Assembly: GCA_963922775.1 (NCBI GenBank)
Contig: CAWUJG010000003.1
Coordinates: 1 to 64,000 of the forward strand
Length of the DNA stretch: 64,000 nucleotides
Direction: 5' to 3'
DNA from: JAHDDH01 sp963922775
GTDB lineage: Bacteria > Bacteroidota > Bacteroidia > Cytophagales > Amoebophilaceae
Shown here piece after piece: positions 37,463 through 47,228 of this stretch. The stretch's first letter is position 1, and each line of letters begins with the position of its first letter. The notes beneath the pieces were generated by a model that saw nothing but the letters and a program-made list of their open reading frames with translations, was not told where the DNA came from and did no database searches. Made by a program: the position numbers and the translations under genes.

Positions 37463-39823
37463 TCAACTCCCACAAGCAATACATTCTGGCGTATCTTCAC
37501 CTGGCAATGCACAAGCTTGTGTTGCAGGTGTTTCCTTGGGTGCTGTTTTGGATGTTGTGTCTACAGTAAATTTAATAGCATCTGTAGCAGCCTTAGTTCT
37601 TAAATAATACATCCCTGTTTTTAAGCCTTTTTTCCAAGCATAAAAATGCATAGATGTCAATTTGCCAAAATCAGGGTTTTGAAGATGAATATTCAAGCTT
37701 TGGCTTTGGCAAATATATGCACCTCTGTCTGCAGCCATGTCAATAATCGATTTTTGTGGAATTTCCCAAACAGTACGGTATATTTTTTTGATATGATCAG
37801 GAATATTGGGTATATTTTGTACTGATCCGTTAGCAGCAATAAGGGTGTTGCGCATTTGGTCATTCCATAGATTAAGTCCTATTAAATCTTTCAATAAATA
37901 TTTGTTGATCACAATAAATTCTCCTGCCAATACTCTGCGGGTATAAATATTAGATGTATAGGGTTCAAAACATTCATTATTGCCCAAAATTTGAGAGGTA
38001 GAAGCTGTTGGCATAGGTGCTATGAGTAAAGAATTGCGTATTCCATATTTTTTGACTTCCTTTTTCAGATTATCCCAATCCCAAAGACCAGCTGTTGGTG
38101 TTACTCTCCACATATCAAACTGAAAGATGCCTTTAGATATTGGTGATCCTGCGTAGGTAGCATAAGATCCTTGTTTTTTTGCTAAATCTTTAGAAGCAGT
38201 CATAGCAGCAAAATAGATAGTTTCAAAAATATGCTTGTTGATGATTTTTGATTTTTCGTCATCAAAAGGTAGCTTAAGTAAGAAAAAAACATCGGCTAAT
38301 CCTTGTACACCAATGCCAATAGGGCGGTGTTTTTCATTTGATACTCTAGCTTCTTTTACTGGATAGTGATTGATATCGATGATTTTATTCAGATTTTTGG
38401 TGATGATATAGGCAATGTCATATAGTTTTTGGTAATCAATGTCTTTTTTTTCTAAGTTTACAAATTTTGGCAGGGCAATAGAGGCCAGATTACACACAGC
38501 TACTTCTTCTGGAGAAGTGTATTCTATAATTTCTGTACAAAGATTGCTCGATTGGATAGTGCCTAAATTTTGTTGATTTGATTTTTGGTTTGCAGCATCT
38601 TTATAAAGCATATAAGGAGTGCCTGTTTCTATTTGTGAAGTTAAAATTTCAAACCAAAGCTCTTGTGCTTGAACTACTTTTTTGGCTTTGCCTGTTTTTT
38701 CATATTGATTGTATAGTTTTTCAAAATCTTTGCCATAGCAATCGCTTAGCCCTGGAGCTTCATTAGGGCAAAAGAGTGACCATTCTTCATTATTTTTTAC
38801 TCTTTGCATGAAGAGGTCTGGAATCCAAAGGGCATAAAAAAGATCTCTGGCACGCAGTTCTTCTTTACCATGATTTTTTTTTAGATCCAAAAACTGAAAA
38901 ATATCTGCATGCCAAGGCTCTAAATACACTGCAAAGCTCCCTTTGCGTTTTCCTCCGCCCTGATCTACGTAGCGGGCAGTCATGTCGAAATTACGCAACA
39001 TTGGTACAATGCCATTTGAAATGCCATTGGTACCGCGAATATATGATCCTGTGGAGCGAATATTATGTATGCTTAGGCCTATGCCCCCTGCTGCTTGCGA
39101 TATTTTGGCACATTTTTTTAGCGTGCTATAAATACCTTCAATGCTATCATCTTCCATGGCCAGCAAAAAGCAAGAAGAAAGCTGTGGTTTGGGTGTGCCA
39201 GCATTGAATAGGGTAGGGGTAGCATGAGTAAACCATTTTTCAGAAAGCAGATGATAGGTTTCAATAGCTGATTGAATATCTTCTTTGTGTATGCCAATGG
39301 CCACACGCATGAGCATATGCTGTGGCCTTTCAGCAATTTTTCCGTCAATTTGCATCAAATACGATTTTTCTAAGGTTTTAAAACCAAAATAGTCGTAATT
39401 GAAGTCACGGTCATGGACAATGGTTTTATCTAACAAAAGAGCATTTTCTTTGATGATGGTATATACATCTTTGGCAATGAGTGCAGCATTTTCTCCTGTG
39501 CGTGGATTGATATAGTTGTATAATCGTTTGATTGTGTTGGAAAATGATTTACTGGTGACTTTATGCAGGTTAGAGATAGAAATACGGGCTGCCAATATTG
39601 TATAATCTATATGCTGGCTTGCCATAGAGGCGGCAGTTTCAGCTGCTAGGTTGTCTAGTTCTACTGTAGTTACTTTGTCATAGATGCCTGCAATTACTTT
39701 TTTAGCAATATCTGTAGGGTTGATGTACTGGGTGTCTAGTCCATCACAAAGTTTTTGGATGCGTCGGGTAATTTTGTCAAATTTTACAGATTCAAATCTG
39801 CCATTGCGTTTTACAACTAACAT
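37463..39823 (-). CDS. nrdA: Ribonucleoside-diphosphate reductase, large subunit (eukaryote-like class Ia)
   Basis: Catalytic subunit that reduces ribonucleoside diphosphates. It has an N-terminal ATP-cone ([19 protein letters not shown]), PTLFNAG, QLSSCFL, NLCTEI and the PMPTAS motif, plus a C-terminal redox CxxC (781/784). At 786 residues it closely follows eukaryotic RRM1. nrdB lies 30 bp away on the same strand. Both genes are visibly richer in G+C than their surroundings (for example 31 of 60 bases in 38941-39000 against 18 of 60 in 33001-33060), suggesting later acquisition or different codon pressure. Confidence 0.97.
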   Translation of the reverse strand: MLVVKRNGRFESVKFDKITRRIQKLCDGLDTQYINPTDIAKKVIAGIYDKVTTVELDNLAAETAASMASQHIDYTILAARISISNLHKVTSKSFSNTIKRLYNYINPRTGENAALIAKDVYTIIKENALLLDKTIVHDRDFNYDYFGFKTLEKSYLMQIDGKIAERPQHMLMRVAIGIHKEDIQSAIETYHLLSEKWFTHATPTLFNAGTPKPQLSSCFLLAMEDDSIEGIYSTLKKCAKISQAAGGIGLSIHNIRSTGSYIRGTNGISNGIVPMLRNFDMTARYVDQGGGKRKGSFAVYLEPWHADIFQFLDLKKNHGKEELRARDLFYALWIPDLFMQRVKNNEEWSLFCPNEAPGLSDCYGKDFEKLYNQYEKTGKAKKVVQAQELWFEILTSQIETGTPYMLYKDAANQKSNQQNLGTIQSSNLCTEIIEYTSPEEVAVCNLASIALPKFVNLEKKDIDYQKLYDIAYIITKNLNKIIDINHYPVKEARVSNEKHRPIGIGVQGLADVFFLLKLPFDDEKSKIINKHIFETIYFAAMTASKDLAKKQGSYATYAGSPISKGIFQFDMWRVTPTAGLWDWDNLKKEVKKYGIRNSLLIAPMPTASTSQILGNNECFEPYTSNIYTRRVLAGEFIVINKYLLKDLIGLNLWNDQMRNTLIAANGSVQNIPNIPDHIKKIYRTVWEIPQKSIIDMAADRGAYICQSQSLNIHLQNPDFGKLTSMHFYAWKKGLKTGMYYLRTKAATDAIKFTVDTTSKTAPKETPATQACALPGEDTPECIACGS

Positions 39824-39853
39824 ATTATTTTTTATGATTTTTGTAAAGACAGA

Positions 39854-40852
39854 CTAAAATTCTTCATCTAAGGTAAATTTAGGTTGGGTTTGGTCTTTAT
39901 TTTCTTTCATGATGCCTGCTTTTTGGTATTCACCTACACGTTTTTCAAAAAAATTGGTTTTGCCTTGTAAAGAGATAAGTTCCATAAAATCAAATGGATT
40001 GTTTACATGGTATACTTTAGGGCAGTTGAGGGCTACTAACAACCGATCAGCTACAAATTCAATATATTGCCCCATAAGGTCAGCATTCATGCCAATCAGT
40101 TTTACAGGCAAGGCATCGATTATAAATTCCTTTTCAATATTGACAGCATCAGTGATGATGGCTGTTACTTCTTCTATAGTAAGTTTATTTTTTAGATGGT
40201 CATTGTACAACAAGCAAGCAAAATCACAATGTAGTCCTTCATCTCTAGAAATGAGTTCATTTGAAAAGCAAAGACCTGGCATAAGCCCTCTTTTTTTTAG
40301 CCAAAAAATAGAACAAAAGCTTCCAGAAAAAAAAATACCTTCTACAGCTGCAAAGGCAATGAGTCTTTGTGCGAAACTACCTTTTTCAATCCATCGTAGG
40401 GCCCAGTCTGCTTTTTTTTTTACACAGGCAAGGGTTTCTATGGCATTGAATAGGCGATGACGTTCTTGAGCGTCTTTGATATAAGTATCAATCAATAAGG
40501 AGTAAGTTTCTGAATGGATATTTTCTATGGCTATCTGAAATCCATAAAAAAATTTTGCTTCTGTGTATTGTATTTCAGCTAAAAAATTTTCCGTCAAATT
40601 TTCATTGACAATGCCATCACTTGCAGCGAAAAAGGCCAATACATGAGCTACAAAATGACGTTCTCCTTGGTTGAGTTTATCCCAATCTTTAAGGTCATTG
40701 CTGAGGTCAATTTCTTCTGCAGTCCAAAAGCTGGCTTCTGCTTTTTTGTAAAACTGCCAGATGTCATGATGTTGGATGGGGAATAGAACGAAACGTTGGT
40801 TGTTTTCTTTTAAAAGCGGTTCTTGTTGATGTTGAGTAGTTGATGAAGACAT
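39854..40852 (-). CDS. nrdB: Ribonucleoside-diphosphate reductase, small subunit (class Ia, eukaryote-like)
   Basis: Makes the tyrosyl radical used by NrdA. Iron ligands Asp79, Glu110, His113, Glu171, Glu205 and His208, and the radical Tyr117, all align with those of animal RRM2, as do [16 protein letters not shown] and [16 protein letters not shown]. Length 332. The C-terminal tail (KFTLDEEF) is the family's contact with NrdA. It is upstream of nrdA in the same transcript and shares its raised G+C. The match to eukaryotic R2 is striking, but eukaryote-like class Ia enzymes are known from many Bacteroidota. Confidence 0.97.
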   Translation of the reverse strand: MSSSTTQHQQEPLLKENNQRFVLFPIQHHDIWQFYKKAEASFWTAEEIDLSNDLKDWDKLNQGERHFVAHVLAFFAASDGIVNENLTENFLAEIQYTEAKFFYGFQIAIENIHSETYSLLIDTYIKDAQERHRLFNAIETLACVKKKADWALRWIEKGSFAQRLIAFAAVEGIFFSGSFCSIFWLKKRGLMPGLCFSNELISRDEGLHCDFACLLYNDHLKNKLTIEEVTAIITDAVNIEKEFIIDALPVKLIGMNADLMGQYIEFVADRLLVALNCPKVYHVNNPFDFMELISLQGKTNFFEKRVGEYQKAGIMKENKDQTQPKFTLDEEF

Positions 40853-41021
40853 AATTTAAAAAGCGTAAATATGGAAAAAATTGTCGATAAAATTTTGGTT
40901 ATTTTTTTTACGGATACAAACTTACATAAAGGAAACCAAAAGAAAAATTGTAGTGGCAAAAAAAGACTTGAAGGGTATATTTTTGAGCAATAGGCGATAA
41001 AATGTATAGCAAAAAAGGGAG

Positions 41022-41431
41022 TGGAGTCGGAGGGATTTGAACCCTCGTCCGGAAAAGCCGATTCGATATTTTCTACATGTTTAGTCTGTTTTTGATTTAA
41101 AATATAACTTGGAAAACAGCTATCCAAAATTATATTCGAGACGTTAAAATTTTCACCTGTCTCTACACGTCTATAGATGCAAGCTAGTTTTGTAAAGAGG
41201 TTACCTCATTGTGCATCCCACAAAACAAAGGATGTACGAGATATCTATGTGCTTAAAATATTTTTATTAAGCAGCAAGAGCAGCACTTTGAGGTGCGCTT
41301 GCATTCATAGAAACGACATTGTTTTTGCCATTTAAAAAAAGTCAACAAGTTTTTTTTACAGGTAAATACTTATCATAAAAACCTGACATGCTTATATCCA
41401 ATGGTACTCACCGTCAAGTCCTATCGACCCC
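41022..41431 (-). ncRNA. ssrA: tmRNA (ssrA)
   Basis: Ribosome-rescue RNA. The 5' end GGGGTCG pairs with CGACTCC at the 3' end over seven positions (one G:U), with discriminator A and no encoded CCA. The T-arm GAGGG/CCCTC lies near 41031-41048. A resume frame at 41329-41267 encodes the tag GKNNVVSMNASAPQSAALAA followed by stop. Gly at the start is the Bacteroidota habit and ALAA is the protease signal. It is about 410 nt long. Its 5' part is duplicated at 42934-43007. Confidence 0.95.
41358..41431 (-). repeat. Direct repeat copy A (5' part of ssrA)
   Basis: These 74 bases form the 5' end of the complete tmRNA gene. They match 42934-43007 in the same orientation with four substitutions, and the T-run beside each copy extends the similarity a little. 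The copies enclose about 1.5 kb with two lipoprotein genes. Confidence 0.9.
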
Positions 41432-41468
41432 ATGTTTGAGCTTTGAATAGAGTAATTTATTGTAATCT

Positions 41469-42296
41469 TTATGTTAATTCATTAACATAATTATAGAAAA
41501 GATTATAGTCTTTAATATCTTCTATTTTTTTGAATTTGGTTTTATATTCTTCATTATTTTTTTTTACTTTTTCAGCTTGCTTTATGAGTCCATTTTTGTT
41601 TAGTTCTTCAAATTGTTCTTTAGGAAAAGCTATACCAAAAATACCATCTTTTTCTAATTCTTTTTCCCATTCTTCTATAAAATATTCTCTAGATACATAG
41701 ATATAGTTATTTTGTATTACATAAACAAATTCAAGAAAAAAGAATGTAGGTAGTCTTGAGATATTTTGTTGTTTACATAAATTAGAAAATTTGGTTTCTT
41801 GTTTATTTAAATTATCATTAAAATATTCTTTTTGATTAAGAGGATCATTGCTAAATAATATATAACGCTTTTCTTCTATATTTTTTTCGATAAAATTTAG
41901 GTTAATTTCTTTCCAAAAAATTGGATTTATGTACATTATTTTTTTTAAGTCTTCTTTTTTTATATTAGTCTGAAAAAATTTTTCATTAAATGCATCTTTG
42001 ACACCCTTCTTAAGGATAGTGATATCACTATCCTTAAGATTATGTTTTTTCAAATATGAAGGCTGTTTTACTATATAGCTATTATTACAAGATGATAATC
42101 TACCTAAAAGGCAAGACTTCTTAAATATATCTATTAGTTTTATATTACTAATGCTTATATTTTTTTCTAAATTTTTTGTTTTATCATAAACAATATTTTT
42201 ACAGGAAAAATTAATAACTGTTAAAAATAATTTCAATGAAATTATCAAGTAGTAAGATTTTTTTTTTATGGTATTTTGATTAAAATTCGAGTACAA
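41469..42296 (-). CDS. Putative lipoprotein in the ssrA cassette, unknown function
   Basis: I do not recognise a family. A hydrophobic export segment ends with Cys32 (VINFSC), consistent with a lipoprotein, and 243 mature residues follow. These are Lys/Asn/Ile-rich with charged helices (YFIEEWEKELEKDGIFGIAF, QAEKVKKNNEEYKTKFKKIEDI cut by turns). A perfect 30-bp DNA palindrome (42009-42038) lies in the coding sequence, within residues near 86-96. The upstream gene on the same strand ends 5 bp away, so they form one operon. Start codon choice is uncertain. Confidence 0.7.
   Translation of the reverse strand: MYSNFNQNTIKKKSYYLIISLKLFLTVINFSCKNIVYDKTKNLEKNISISNIKLIDIFKKSCLLGRLSSCNNSYIVKQPSYLKKHNLKDSDITILKKGVKDAFNEKFFQTNIKKEDLKKIMYINPIFWKEINLNFIEKNIEEKRYILFSNDPLNQKEYFNDNLNKQETKFSNLCKQQNISRLPTFFFLEFVYVIQNNYIYVSREYFIEEWEKELEKDGIFGIAFPKEQFEELNKNGLIKQAEKVKKNNEEYKTKFKKIEDIKDYNLFYNYVNELT
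42009..42038. repeat. Perfect 30-bp palindrome inside a coding sequence
   Basis: CTTAAGGATAGTGAT is followed immediately by its exact reverse complement, with no loop bases. It lies within the cassette lipoprotein gene and encodes part of LKDSDITILKK. It could form a cruciform or an RNA hairpin. Confidence 0.9.
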
Positions 42297-42301
42297 AATT
42301 A

Positions 42302-42886
42302 TTATCTCAGATACTGATTAGAATGACTTAAATAATCTATAAAGGTAAACTCTCCCCTCAAAAGAGGTAAATAGGCAGTTTGTAAAACATCTTTATGATA
42401 CATCATTTCTAGTTTGAATTGTTCTTCAAAGTCTTCATTGTAATATTTTTGATTAAAGTAACGTTCACCTACGCTATCCAGTGCTTCTTGATCCGCATTT
42501 AAAGCCTTTTTAAGAATACGAAAATCAATTTCATCATTTTCTAGAGATAAAAAATCAAAAGCAATAGAAGTATGAGGAAAATGCTTGAAGGTTGTGTTGT
42601 GTATTTGCCAAAAATTATTTTTAAATACCATTTGGTTATTGTCGGTATATTTTTTAAGCTCAATAAAACCATATGGTGCTAAGAAATTACCCATAATGTC
42701 TCTACAATCTTTGATAAAATTACGGTAACCCATATTCAACCCTAGATCAACAAACTGTCTTTTTTTATTGCTTACTTTAATTGTAGACTGTTCCATATGT
42801 TTTAATTTTGTTTTTGTGTGTTTACAAGCTACGTTGTTCATGATAACACTTGCAATGAAGATTTTAGTAATATTTTTTATATACAT
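42302..42886 (-). CDS. Putative lipoprotein in the ssrA cassette, unknown function
   Basis: I do not recognise a family. The signal (MYIKNITKIFIASVIMNNVAC) places the lipid Cys at 21. The 173-residue mature protein contains FLAPYGFIELKK and FDFLSLENDEIDFRILKKAL, so a compact alpha/beta fold is plausible. It is the first gene of the two-gene cassette, 47 bp from the partial ssrA copy. The 'GF-then-strands' layout faintly recalls immunity-type proteins, but I would not assign that. Confidence 0.7.
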   Translation of the reverse strand: MYIKNITKIFIASVIMNNVACKHTKTKLKHMEQSTIKVSNKKRQFVDLGLNMGYRNFIKDCRDIMGNFLAPYGFIELKKYTDNNQMVFKNNFWQIHNTTFKHFPHTSIAFDFLSLENDEIDFRILKKALNADQEALDSVGERYFNQKYYNEDFEEQFKLEMMYHKDVLQTAYLPLLRGEFTFIDYLSHSNQYLR

Positions 42887-42933
42887 AGTGATTTTATTTA
42901 AAATGTTTAATAATTTAGTGAATTAACTTTTTT

Positions 42934-43007
42934 ACAGGCAAATACTTATCATAAAAACCTGACATGCTTATATCTAATGGTACTCACCGTCAATGCCTAT
43001 CGACCCC
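42934..43007 (-). repeat. Direct repeat copy B (partial ssrA 5' end)
   Basis: A 74-base match to the tmRNA 5' end (GGGGTCGATAGG... on the minus strand) with four changes, including GGACTTGACGG to GGCATTGACGG. No tag frame or 3' half follows, so it is a non-functional fragment. It marks the far edge of the two-gene cassette. Confidence 0.92.
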
Positions 43008-43169
43008 AAATAACTGAATAGTTGGTTATGTTTTTTCTGGATAAAAGAAATAACAAATAAATATAGTAATTTTATATATAAAATATCAATTTTTTCCCTC
43101 TCTTATTGGGAATTTTTTATACCATTATTACTCTTATATTTCAAATTTATTTTTTAGAATTGCTTTTTT

Positions 43170-44984
43170 ATGACATCTAAAACAAAAAAATATACTCATC
43201 AGCATACATTATCTAATTTATGGATTTTATCTCGACCTTATCACAAAAAATTAATAATAGGTTATTTATTTTTATTATTATCTGGCATATGTACTATGTG
43301 CTTTCCCTACTTCATTAATATTCTGGTGAAAAGTATTGGTCAGAAACATTTTCCTATATTTTCTAAAATAAAAACTTACCTCCCTGTTGGCTTTCAAAGC
43401 GTACATCAGATACATCTTGTAGGTTTTTTTTTATGTTTTATACTTGTTTTACAAATTATTTTTTCTTGGCTACGGGTTTATTGGACTGCAAAAGGTAGTG
43501 AAAAAGTTTTAGCCCATATTCGGGTTTGTTTACACCAAAAAATGCTTAAGCTGCCTATGCATTTTTTTGATCGGCAAAGGTTGGGAGATTTGCATTCTCG
43601 TGTATCAACAGATGTTAATATGTTATATAGTCTATTTTCCGGTACTTTGCCTGAATTACTTAGGCAAATCATTACCATTGTAATTACACTTTTATTTTTG
43701 GTGTTTAGTTTTTATCAGCTTTGCCTTATTTTTTTTATCTGTTTTCCCTTTATATATGTAGCTATGAAGGTTTTTGGAAAAGTTATTAAAAAGAAAAATA
43801 TAACTATACTACAGTATTTAGGCAAAAGTAATATAATTTTAGAAGAAAGCCTTCAAACCATTACCACTGTAAAAAGTTTTACTAATGAGGATTACGAAGA
43901 AAAAAAATACCAAGCAAGTATTCAGCATTTATTGAATTTTGTTCCAAAAGCTGCTTTATTACAAGCAGTATACATTAGTACGATTATTTTTATTGCTTTT
44001 GGTGCTATGATCGGTGTAATTTGGTATGGTGCATGGTTGGTAGAAAATAATGTTATTGATATGGGCAAACTTTTTTCGTTTGTATTTTACATTATTTTTC
44101 TTGTTGGTTCATTGATGGGCATTGGTAGCTCTATGGCTGATATGCAAAAAGCAGGTGCTTCTGTAGAACGTATTATCGATATTCTAAAAGAAAAAGAAGA
44201 AAATTTTGCACAAAGTACTACTCCCATAAAAAATATCAAGCAGTTCCAAGGACATATTGTTTTTGATAAAGTTTCTTTAACATATCCTACAAGGCCCAAT
44301 CAAAAAGTACTGCATAATCTTTCTTTTGAGATATTGCCTGGAGAAAAAGTGGCTTTTGTAGGTGCAAGTGGTGTTGGAAAATCTTCTATTGTACAATTAC
44401 TTTTAGGTTTCTATCCATTTCAACATGGTAATATTTTTGTAGATGGACATGCTATCCATCAATATGCTATGGATGTTCTACGGCGTAATATAGGTTGGAT
44501 TCCCCAAGAGACATTACTTCTAGGTGGAACTATACAAGAAAATATTGCTTATGGAAACATATATGCTTCGCAAGAAGATATCATCCAAGCAGCAAAACAA
44601 GCCAATGCATTTAATTTTATAAAAGGTTTTCCTCAAGGGTTTAGTACTATAGTGGGGGAGAGGGGTGTACAGCTTTCTGGAGGTCAAAGGCAAAGAATAG
44701 CTTTAGCGCGTATAATGCTTAAAAATTCTTCTATACTTATTTTAGATGAGGCTACAAGTGCTTTAGATAAGCATAATGCACAACAAATATATACTACACT
44801 TCAGCATATTACACAAAATAAAACTGTAATAATTATTACACATCAGTTAGAAACTATTAAATATGTAGATAAAATTTTTGTGTTAGATCAAGGTAGTATT
44901 GTAGCGCATGGCAGTCATAATTCGTTATTACAATCTAAAAATAGTATCTATAAAAAATTAGTAGAAAAAAATTTAGCAGTATAA
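43170..44984 (+). CDS. ABC exporter, MsbA-like (permease fused to ATPase)
   Basis: Homodimeric type IV ABC exporter. Six transmembrane helices occupy residues 20-320; the coupling-helix-type segment MHFFDRQRLGDLHSRVSTDV is near 130. The ATPase carries Walker A GASGVGKSS (398-406), LSGGQRQR, ILILDEATSALD and the switch His (IIITH). It resembles lipid A exporters of the MsbA group and peptide exporters. Here LPS genes are present, which favours lipid A flipping, but substrate is not proven. cvpA follows after 6 bp. Confidence 0.9.
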   Translation: MTSKTKKYTHQHTLSNLWILSRPYHKKLIIGYLFLLLSGICTMCFPYFINILVKSIGQKHFPIFSKIKTYLPVGFQSVHQIHLVGFFLCFILVLQIIFSWLRVYWTAKGSEKVLAHIRVCLHQKMLKLPMHFFDRQRLGDLHSRVSTDVNMLYSLFSGTLPELLRQIITIVITLLFLVFSFYQLCLIFFICFPFIYVAMKVFGKVIKKKNITILQYLGKSNIILEESLQTITTVKSFTNEDYEEKKYQASIQHLLNFVPKAALLQAVYISTIIFIAFGAMIGVIWYGAWLVENNVIDMGKLFSFVFYIIFLVGSLMGIGSSMADMQKAGASVERIIDILKEKEENFAQSTTPIKNIKQFQGHIVFDKVSLTYPTRPNQKVLHNLSFEILPGEKVAFVGASGVGKSSIVQLLLGFYPFQHGNIFVDGHAIHQYAMDVLRRNIGWIPQETLLLGGTIQENIAYGNIYASQEDIIQAAKQANAFNFIKGFPQGFSTIVGERGVQLSGGQRQRIALARIMLKNSSILILDEATSALDKHNAQQIYTTLQHITQNKTVIIITHQLETIKYVDKIFVLDQGSIVAHGSHNSLLQSKNSIYKKLVEKNLAV

Positions 44985-44990
44985 AAAATA

Positions 44991-45500
44991 ATGTTATTGA
45001 TTACAGATTATATGGTTACTTTTGACTTTATTTTTGCTTTTATTCTTTTTTGGGGTGCTTTTTCTGGCTATAGAAATGGTTTTTTAGTTGAAATATTTTT
45101 ATGTATCGGGATTGGTATAGCTACAGTAGTAAGTTTACATAGCCAAACATTAGTATCTAATTATATGAAGGAATTTCCAATATTAAATAATGAATCTTAC
45201 CAAGTGTTAGTTTGTTGTTGTGTATTTTTTGTTATTTTTTTATTTATATTACTTTTAGCAAGTATTTTACGTCGGTTCCTACATTATTTTTTTTTACGTT
45301 ATATTGATCAGCTTTTGGGTGTATTTTTAGGTATATTGCGCTGGATATTGATTATTGCTGGGAAAATTTTTTTTTTACAAACTTTTTTTTCTACCATAGT
45401 AGAAAATTATGTACAACATGCTTTTTGTTTTCCGTTTATTCAAAAAATAATACTGTATATTAAACAAATTATTCACCTACTTTTACAGTATTTACAGTAA
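44991..45500 (+). CDS. cvpA: CvpA family membrane protein
   Basis: Four-helix inner-membrane protein. FDFIFAFILFWGAFSGYRNG is the characteristic N-terminal CvpA element, and YIDQLLGVFLGILRWILII in the third segment fits too. The family is linked to colicin V production, envelope stress and septal function, but its biochemical role is unknown. Length 169 is typical. It lies 6 bp after the ABC exporter and 34 bp before a hydrolase on the same strand. Confidence 0.85.
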   Translation: MLLITDYMVTFDFIFAFILFWGAFSGYRNGFLVEIFLCIGIGIATVVSLHSQTLVSNYMKEFPILNNESYQVLVCCCVFFVIFLFILLLASILRRFLHYFFLRYIDQLLGVFLGILRWILIIAGKIFFLQTFFSTIVENYVQHAFCFPFIQKIILYIKQIIHLLLQYLQ

Positions 45501-45534
45501 TTTATTTAGCTTTTAAAGAATTTACAAAAATTAT

Positions 45535-46278
45535 ATGTCAGATTATACAAATAAAAAAAATTTTGATTATAAAACTCAGGGTAAAGGAGAGATAATATTG
45601 TTATTACATGGATTGTTTGGCTCTTTAAGCAACTGGGATGGTTTTATAGCTCATTTTTCTAAAACACATCAGGTTATTGTGCCTGTATTGCCTATTTATA
45701 CTATGCCTGTAAAAGAAGCAAACTTAAATGGGTTAACAAAATTTTTGGAGGCTTTTATTGCTTATATGGGTTTTGACCGGTTTACTTTGATAGGTAATTC
45801 TTTAGGAGGTCATTTAGCATTAATTTATACTTTGAAATATCCAGATAAGGTAAAAAAGTTAGTGCTTACAGGTAGTTCGGGGTTATTTGAAAATGGTATG
45901 GGAGATTCATTTCCACGAAGAAGTAGTTATAAATATATTAAAGAAAAAATAGAGTATACATTTTATGACCCTAAGGTTGTAGACAAAGCATTTGTTGATG
46001 ATATTTTTAACACAGTGAATGATATTATGAAAACAATACGCATTGTGTCTGTAGCAAAGTCTGCTCAGAGGAATAACATGGCTTCTGCTATAACGTCTAT
46101 TTTGGTGCCTACGTTGCTAGTTTGGGGTTTAAATGATACAATTACACCTCCTATGGTTGCGCATGAATTTTGTAGGTTAATACCTCATGCTACGCTGCGT
46201 TTTATAGATAAATGTTGTCATGCGCCTATGATGGAACATCCAGATACATTTAATCGTATTTTAGCTAATTTTTTGTAA
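45535..46278 (+). CDS. Alpha/beta-fold hydrolase
   Basis: Catalytic triad is visible: Ser89 in GNSLGG, Asp201 in WGLNDTITPP and His229 in CCHAPMMEHP. The oxyanion-hole HGLFGSLSNWD follows the first strands. Length 247 fits esterases, lactonases and C-C hydrolases alike, so the substrate cannot be named. It ends the exporter-CvpA-hydrolase run; yebC converges 53 bp away. Confidence 0.9.
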   Translation: MSDYTNKKNFDYKTQGKGEIILLLHGLFGSLSNWDGFIAHFSKTHQVIVPVLPIYTMPVKEANLNGLTKFLEAFIAYMGFDRFTLIGNSLGGHLALIYTLKYPDKVKKLVLTGSSGLFENGMGDSFPRRSSYKYIKEKIEYTFYDPKVVDKAFVDDIFNTVNDIMKTIRIVSVAKSAQRNNMASAITSILVPTLLVWGLNDTITPPMVAHEFCRLIPHATLRFIDKCCHAPMMEHPDTFNRILANFL

Positions 46279-46331
46279 TGGTTTAGCCAAGAAATTTGCT
46301 TTTGTCTATTTATTCCTGCAATTAATTTTAT

Positions 46332-47057
46332 TTAATTTAGCTTTGCATTATGGTATATGGCTTGCACATTATCATTGTCTTCTAATATAGCAATGATATG
46401 GTCTATTTTTTCCATATGGTCTTTGCTGAGGTTTTTTATATGCTGTGGTATTCTTACTAAATGAGCACTTTCCCAAGTTATATGCATGGCTTCTAATGTA
46501 TTTTGTAGGCAAGTAAATTGTTGTGTGTTACAATATAATATATAAGTTCCTGATGATGTTTCTTCTATATTATCTACATTTTGGTCTATCATCTGCATCA
46601 TAAAGGTTTCTTTTTCTTCGATTTGATCTTGTGGAATAGTAATTTTCCATTGTGGTAAAAAAATATATTTTAATGTTCCATTTTTGGCTAAACTTCCTTC
46701 GTATTTGTGCAATGTAGAACGTACATATGATAATGTTCTATTGAGATTGTCTGTAGTGGCTACTATCCATAATGCTACACCATAAGGTCCATATGCTTCA
46801 TAATGCATTGTGACATAGCTTTCAGCTGCTGATCCACTGCTTTTTTTTATGGCTCTCTCTATATTTTCTTTGGGCATGTTCAGACTTTTAGCATTTTGTA
46901 TGGCTACCCGTAAACGCGCATTATGAGGTATATCTGGACCACTTTCTTTTACTGCTACGGCAATTTCTCTTAAAATTTTAGTGTATTGTTTGCTTTTTTT
47001 AACATCTTTAACGCCTTTAGTACGCTTTACTTTTGACCATTTATTGTGTCCTGCCAT
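46332..47057 (-). CDS. YebC/PmpR family protein
   Basis: Widely conserved three-domain protein. The N-terminus MAGHNKWSKVKRTKGVKDVKK and AIQNAKSLNMPKENIERAIKK are hallmark. The later YEAYGPYGVALWIVATTDNLNRTL segment and C-terminal acidic domain are in order. Family members are transcription regulators or, as recently shown for some, help ribosomes through proline-rich stretches; which applies here is unknown. Length 241. Confidence 0.95.
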   Translation of the reverse strand: MAGHNKWSKVKRTKGVKDVKKSKQYTKILREIAVAVKESGPDIPHNARLRVAIQNAKSLNMPKENIERAIKKSSGSAAESYVTMHYEAYGPYGVALWIVATTDNLNRTLSYVRSTLHKYEGSLAKNGTLKYIFLPQWKITIPQDQIEEKETFMMQMIDQNVDNIEETSSGTYILYCNTQQFTCLQNTLEAMHITWESAHLVRIPQHIKNLSKDHMEKIDHIIAILEDNDNVQAIYHNAKLN

Positions 47058-47228
47058 ATTAATATCATATGTTTTATAAAAAAATCTATATTTCTCTTTT
47101 ATATTTTGTAGAATTATATGTATTAATATTTTTTTTATTTCTATGTATTCTGATCTTTATTGCTGTTAAAAGACATACAAAAATATAATAGGAAGTGTTA
47201 TTTTTTATATTATTACTTGTTGTTATTT

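Larger units (their letters stand above)
41432..42933. other. 1.5-kb cassette bounded by ssrA 5' repeats
   Basis: The interval between the two 74-bp copies holds only two same-strand lipoprotein genes and short AT-rich flanks. No integrase or transposase is visible. It looks like a small integrated or duplicated unit inserted at the ssrA 5' end, with either a replaced or duplicated gene edge. The boundaries are clear from sequence; its mobility is inference. Confidence 0.55.

Noticed and set aside
40810..41127. 105-codon open frame overlapping the nrdB start and the tmRNA 3' end
   Set aside because: It reads through the tRNA-like end of ssrA and shows no protein family features.
42934..43007. 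A second functional tmRNA
   Set aside because: Only the 5' 74 bases are present; there is no tag frame or 3' acceptor half.
43094..43118. TTCCC/GGGAA hairpin with a T-run before the ABC exporter
   Set aside because: Five-base stem and nine-base loop are weak, and no gene on that strand ends just upstream.
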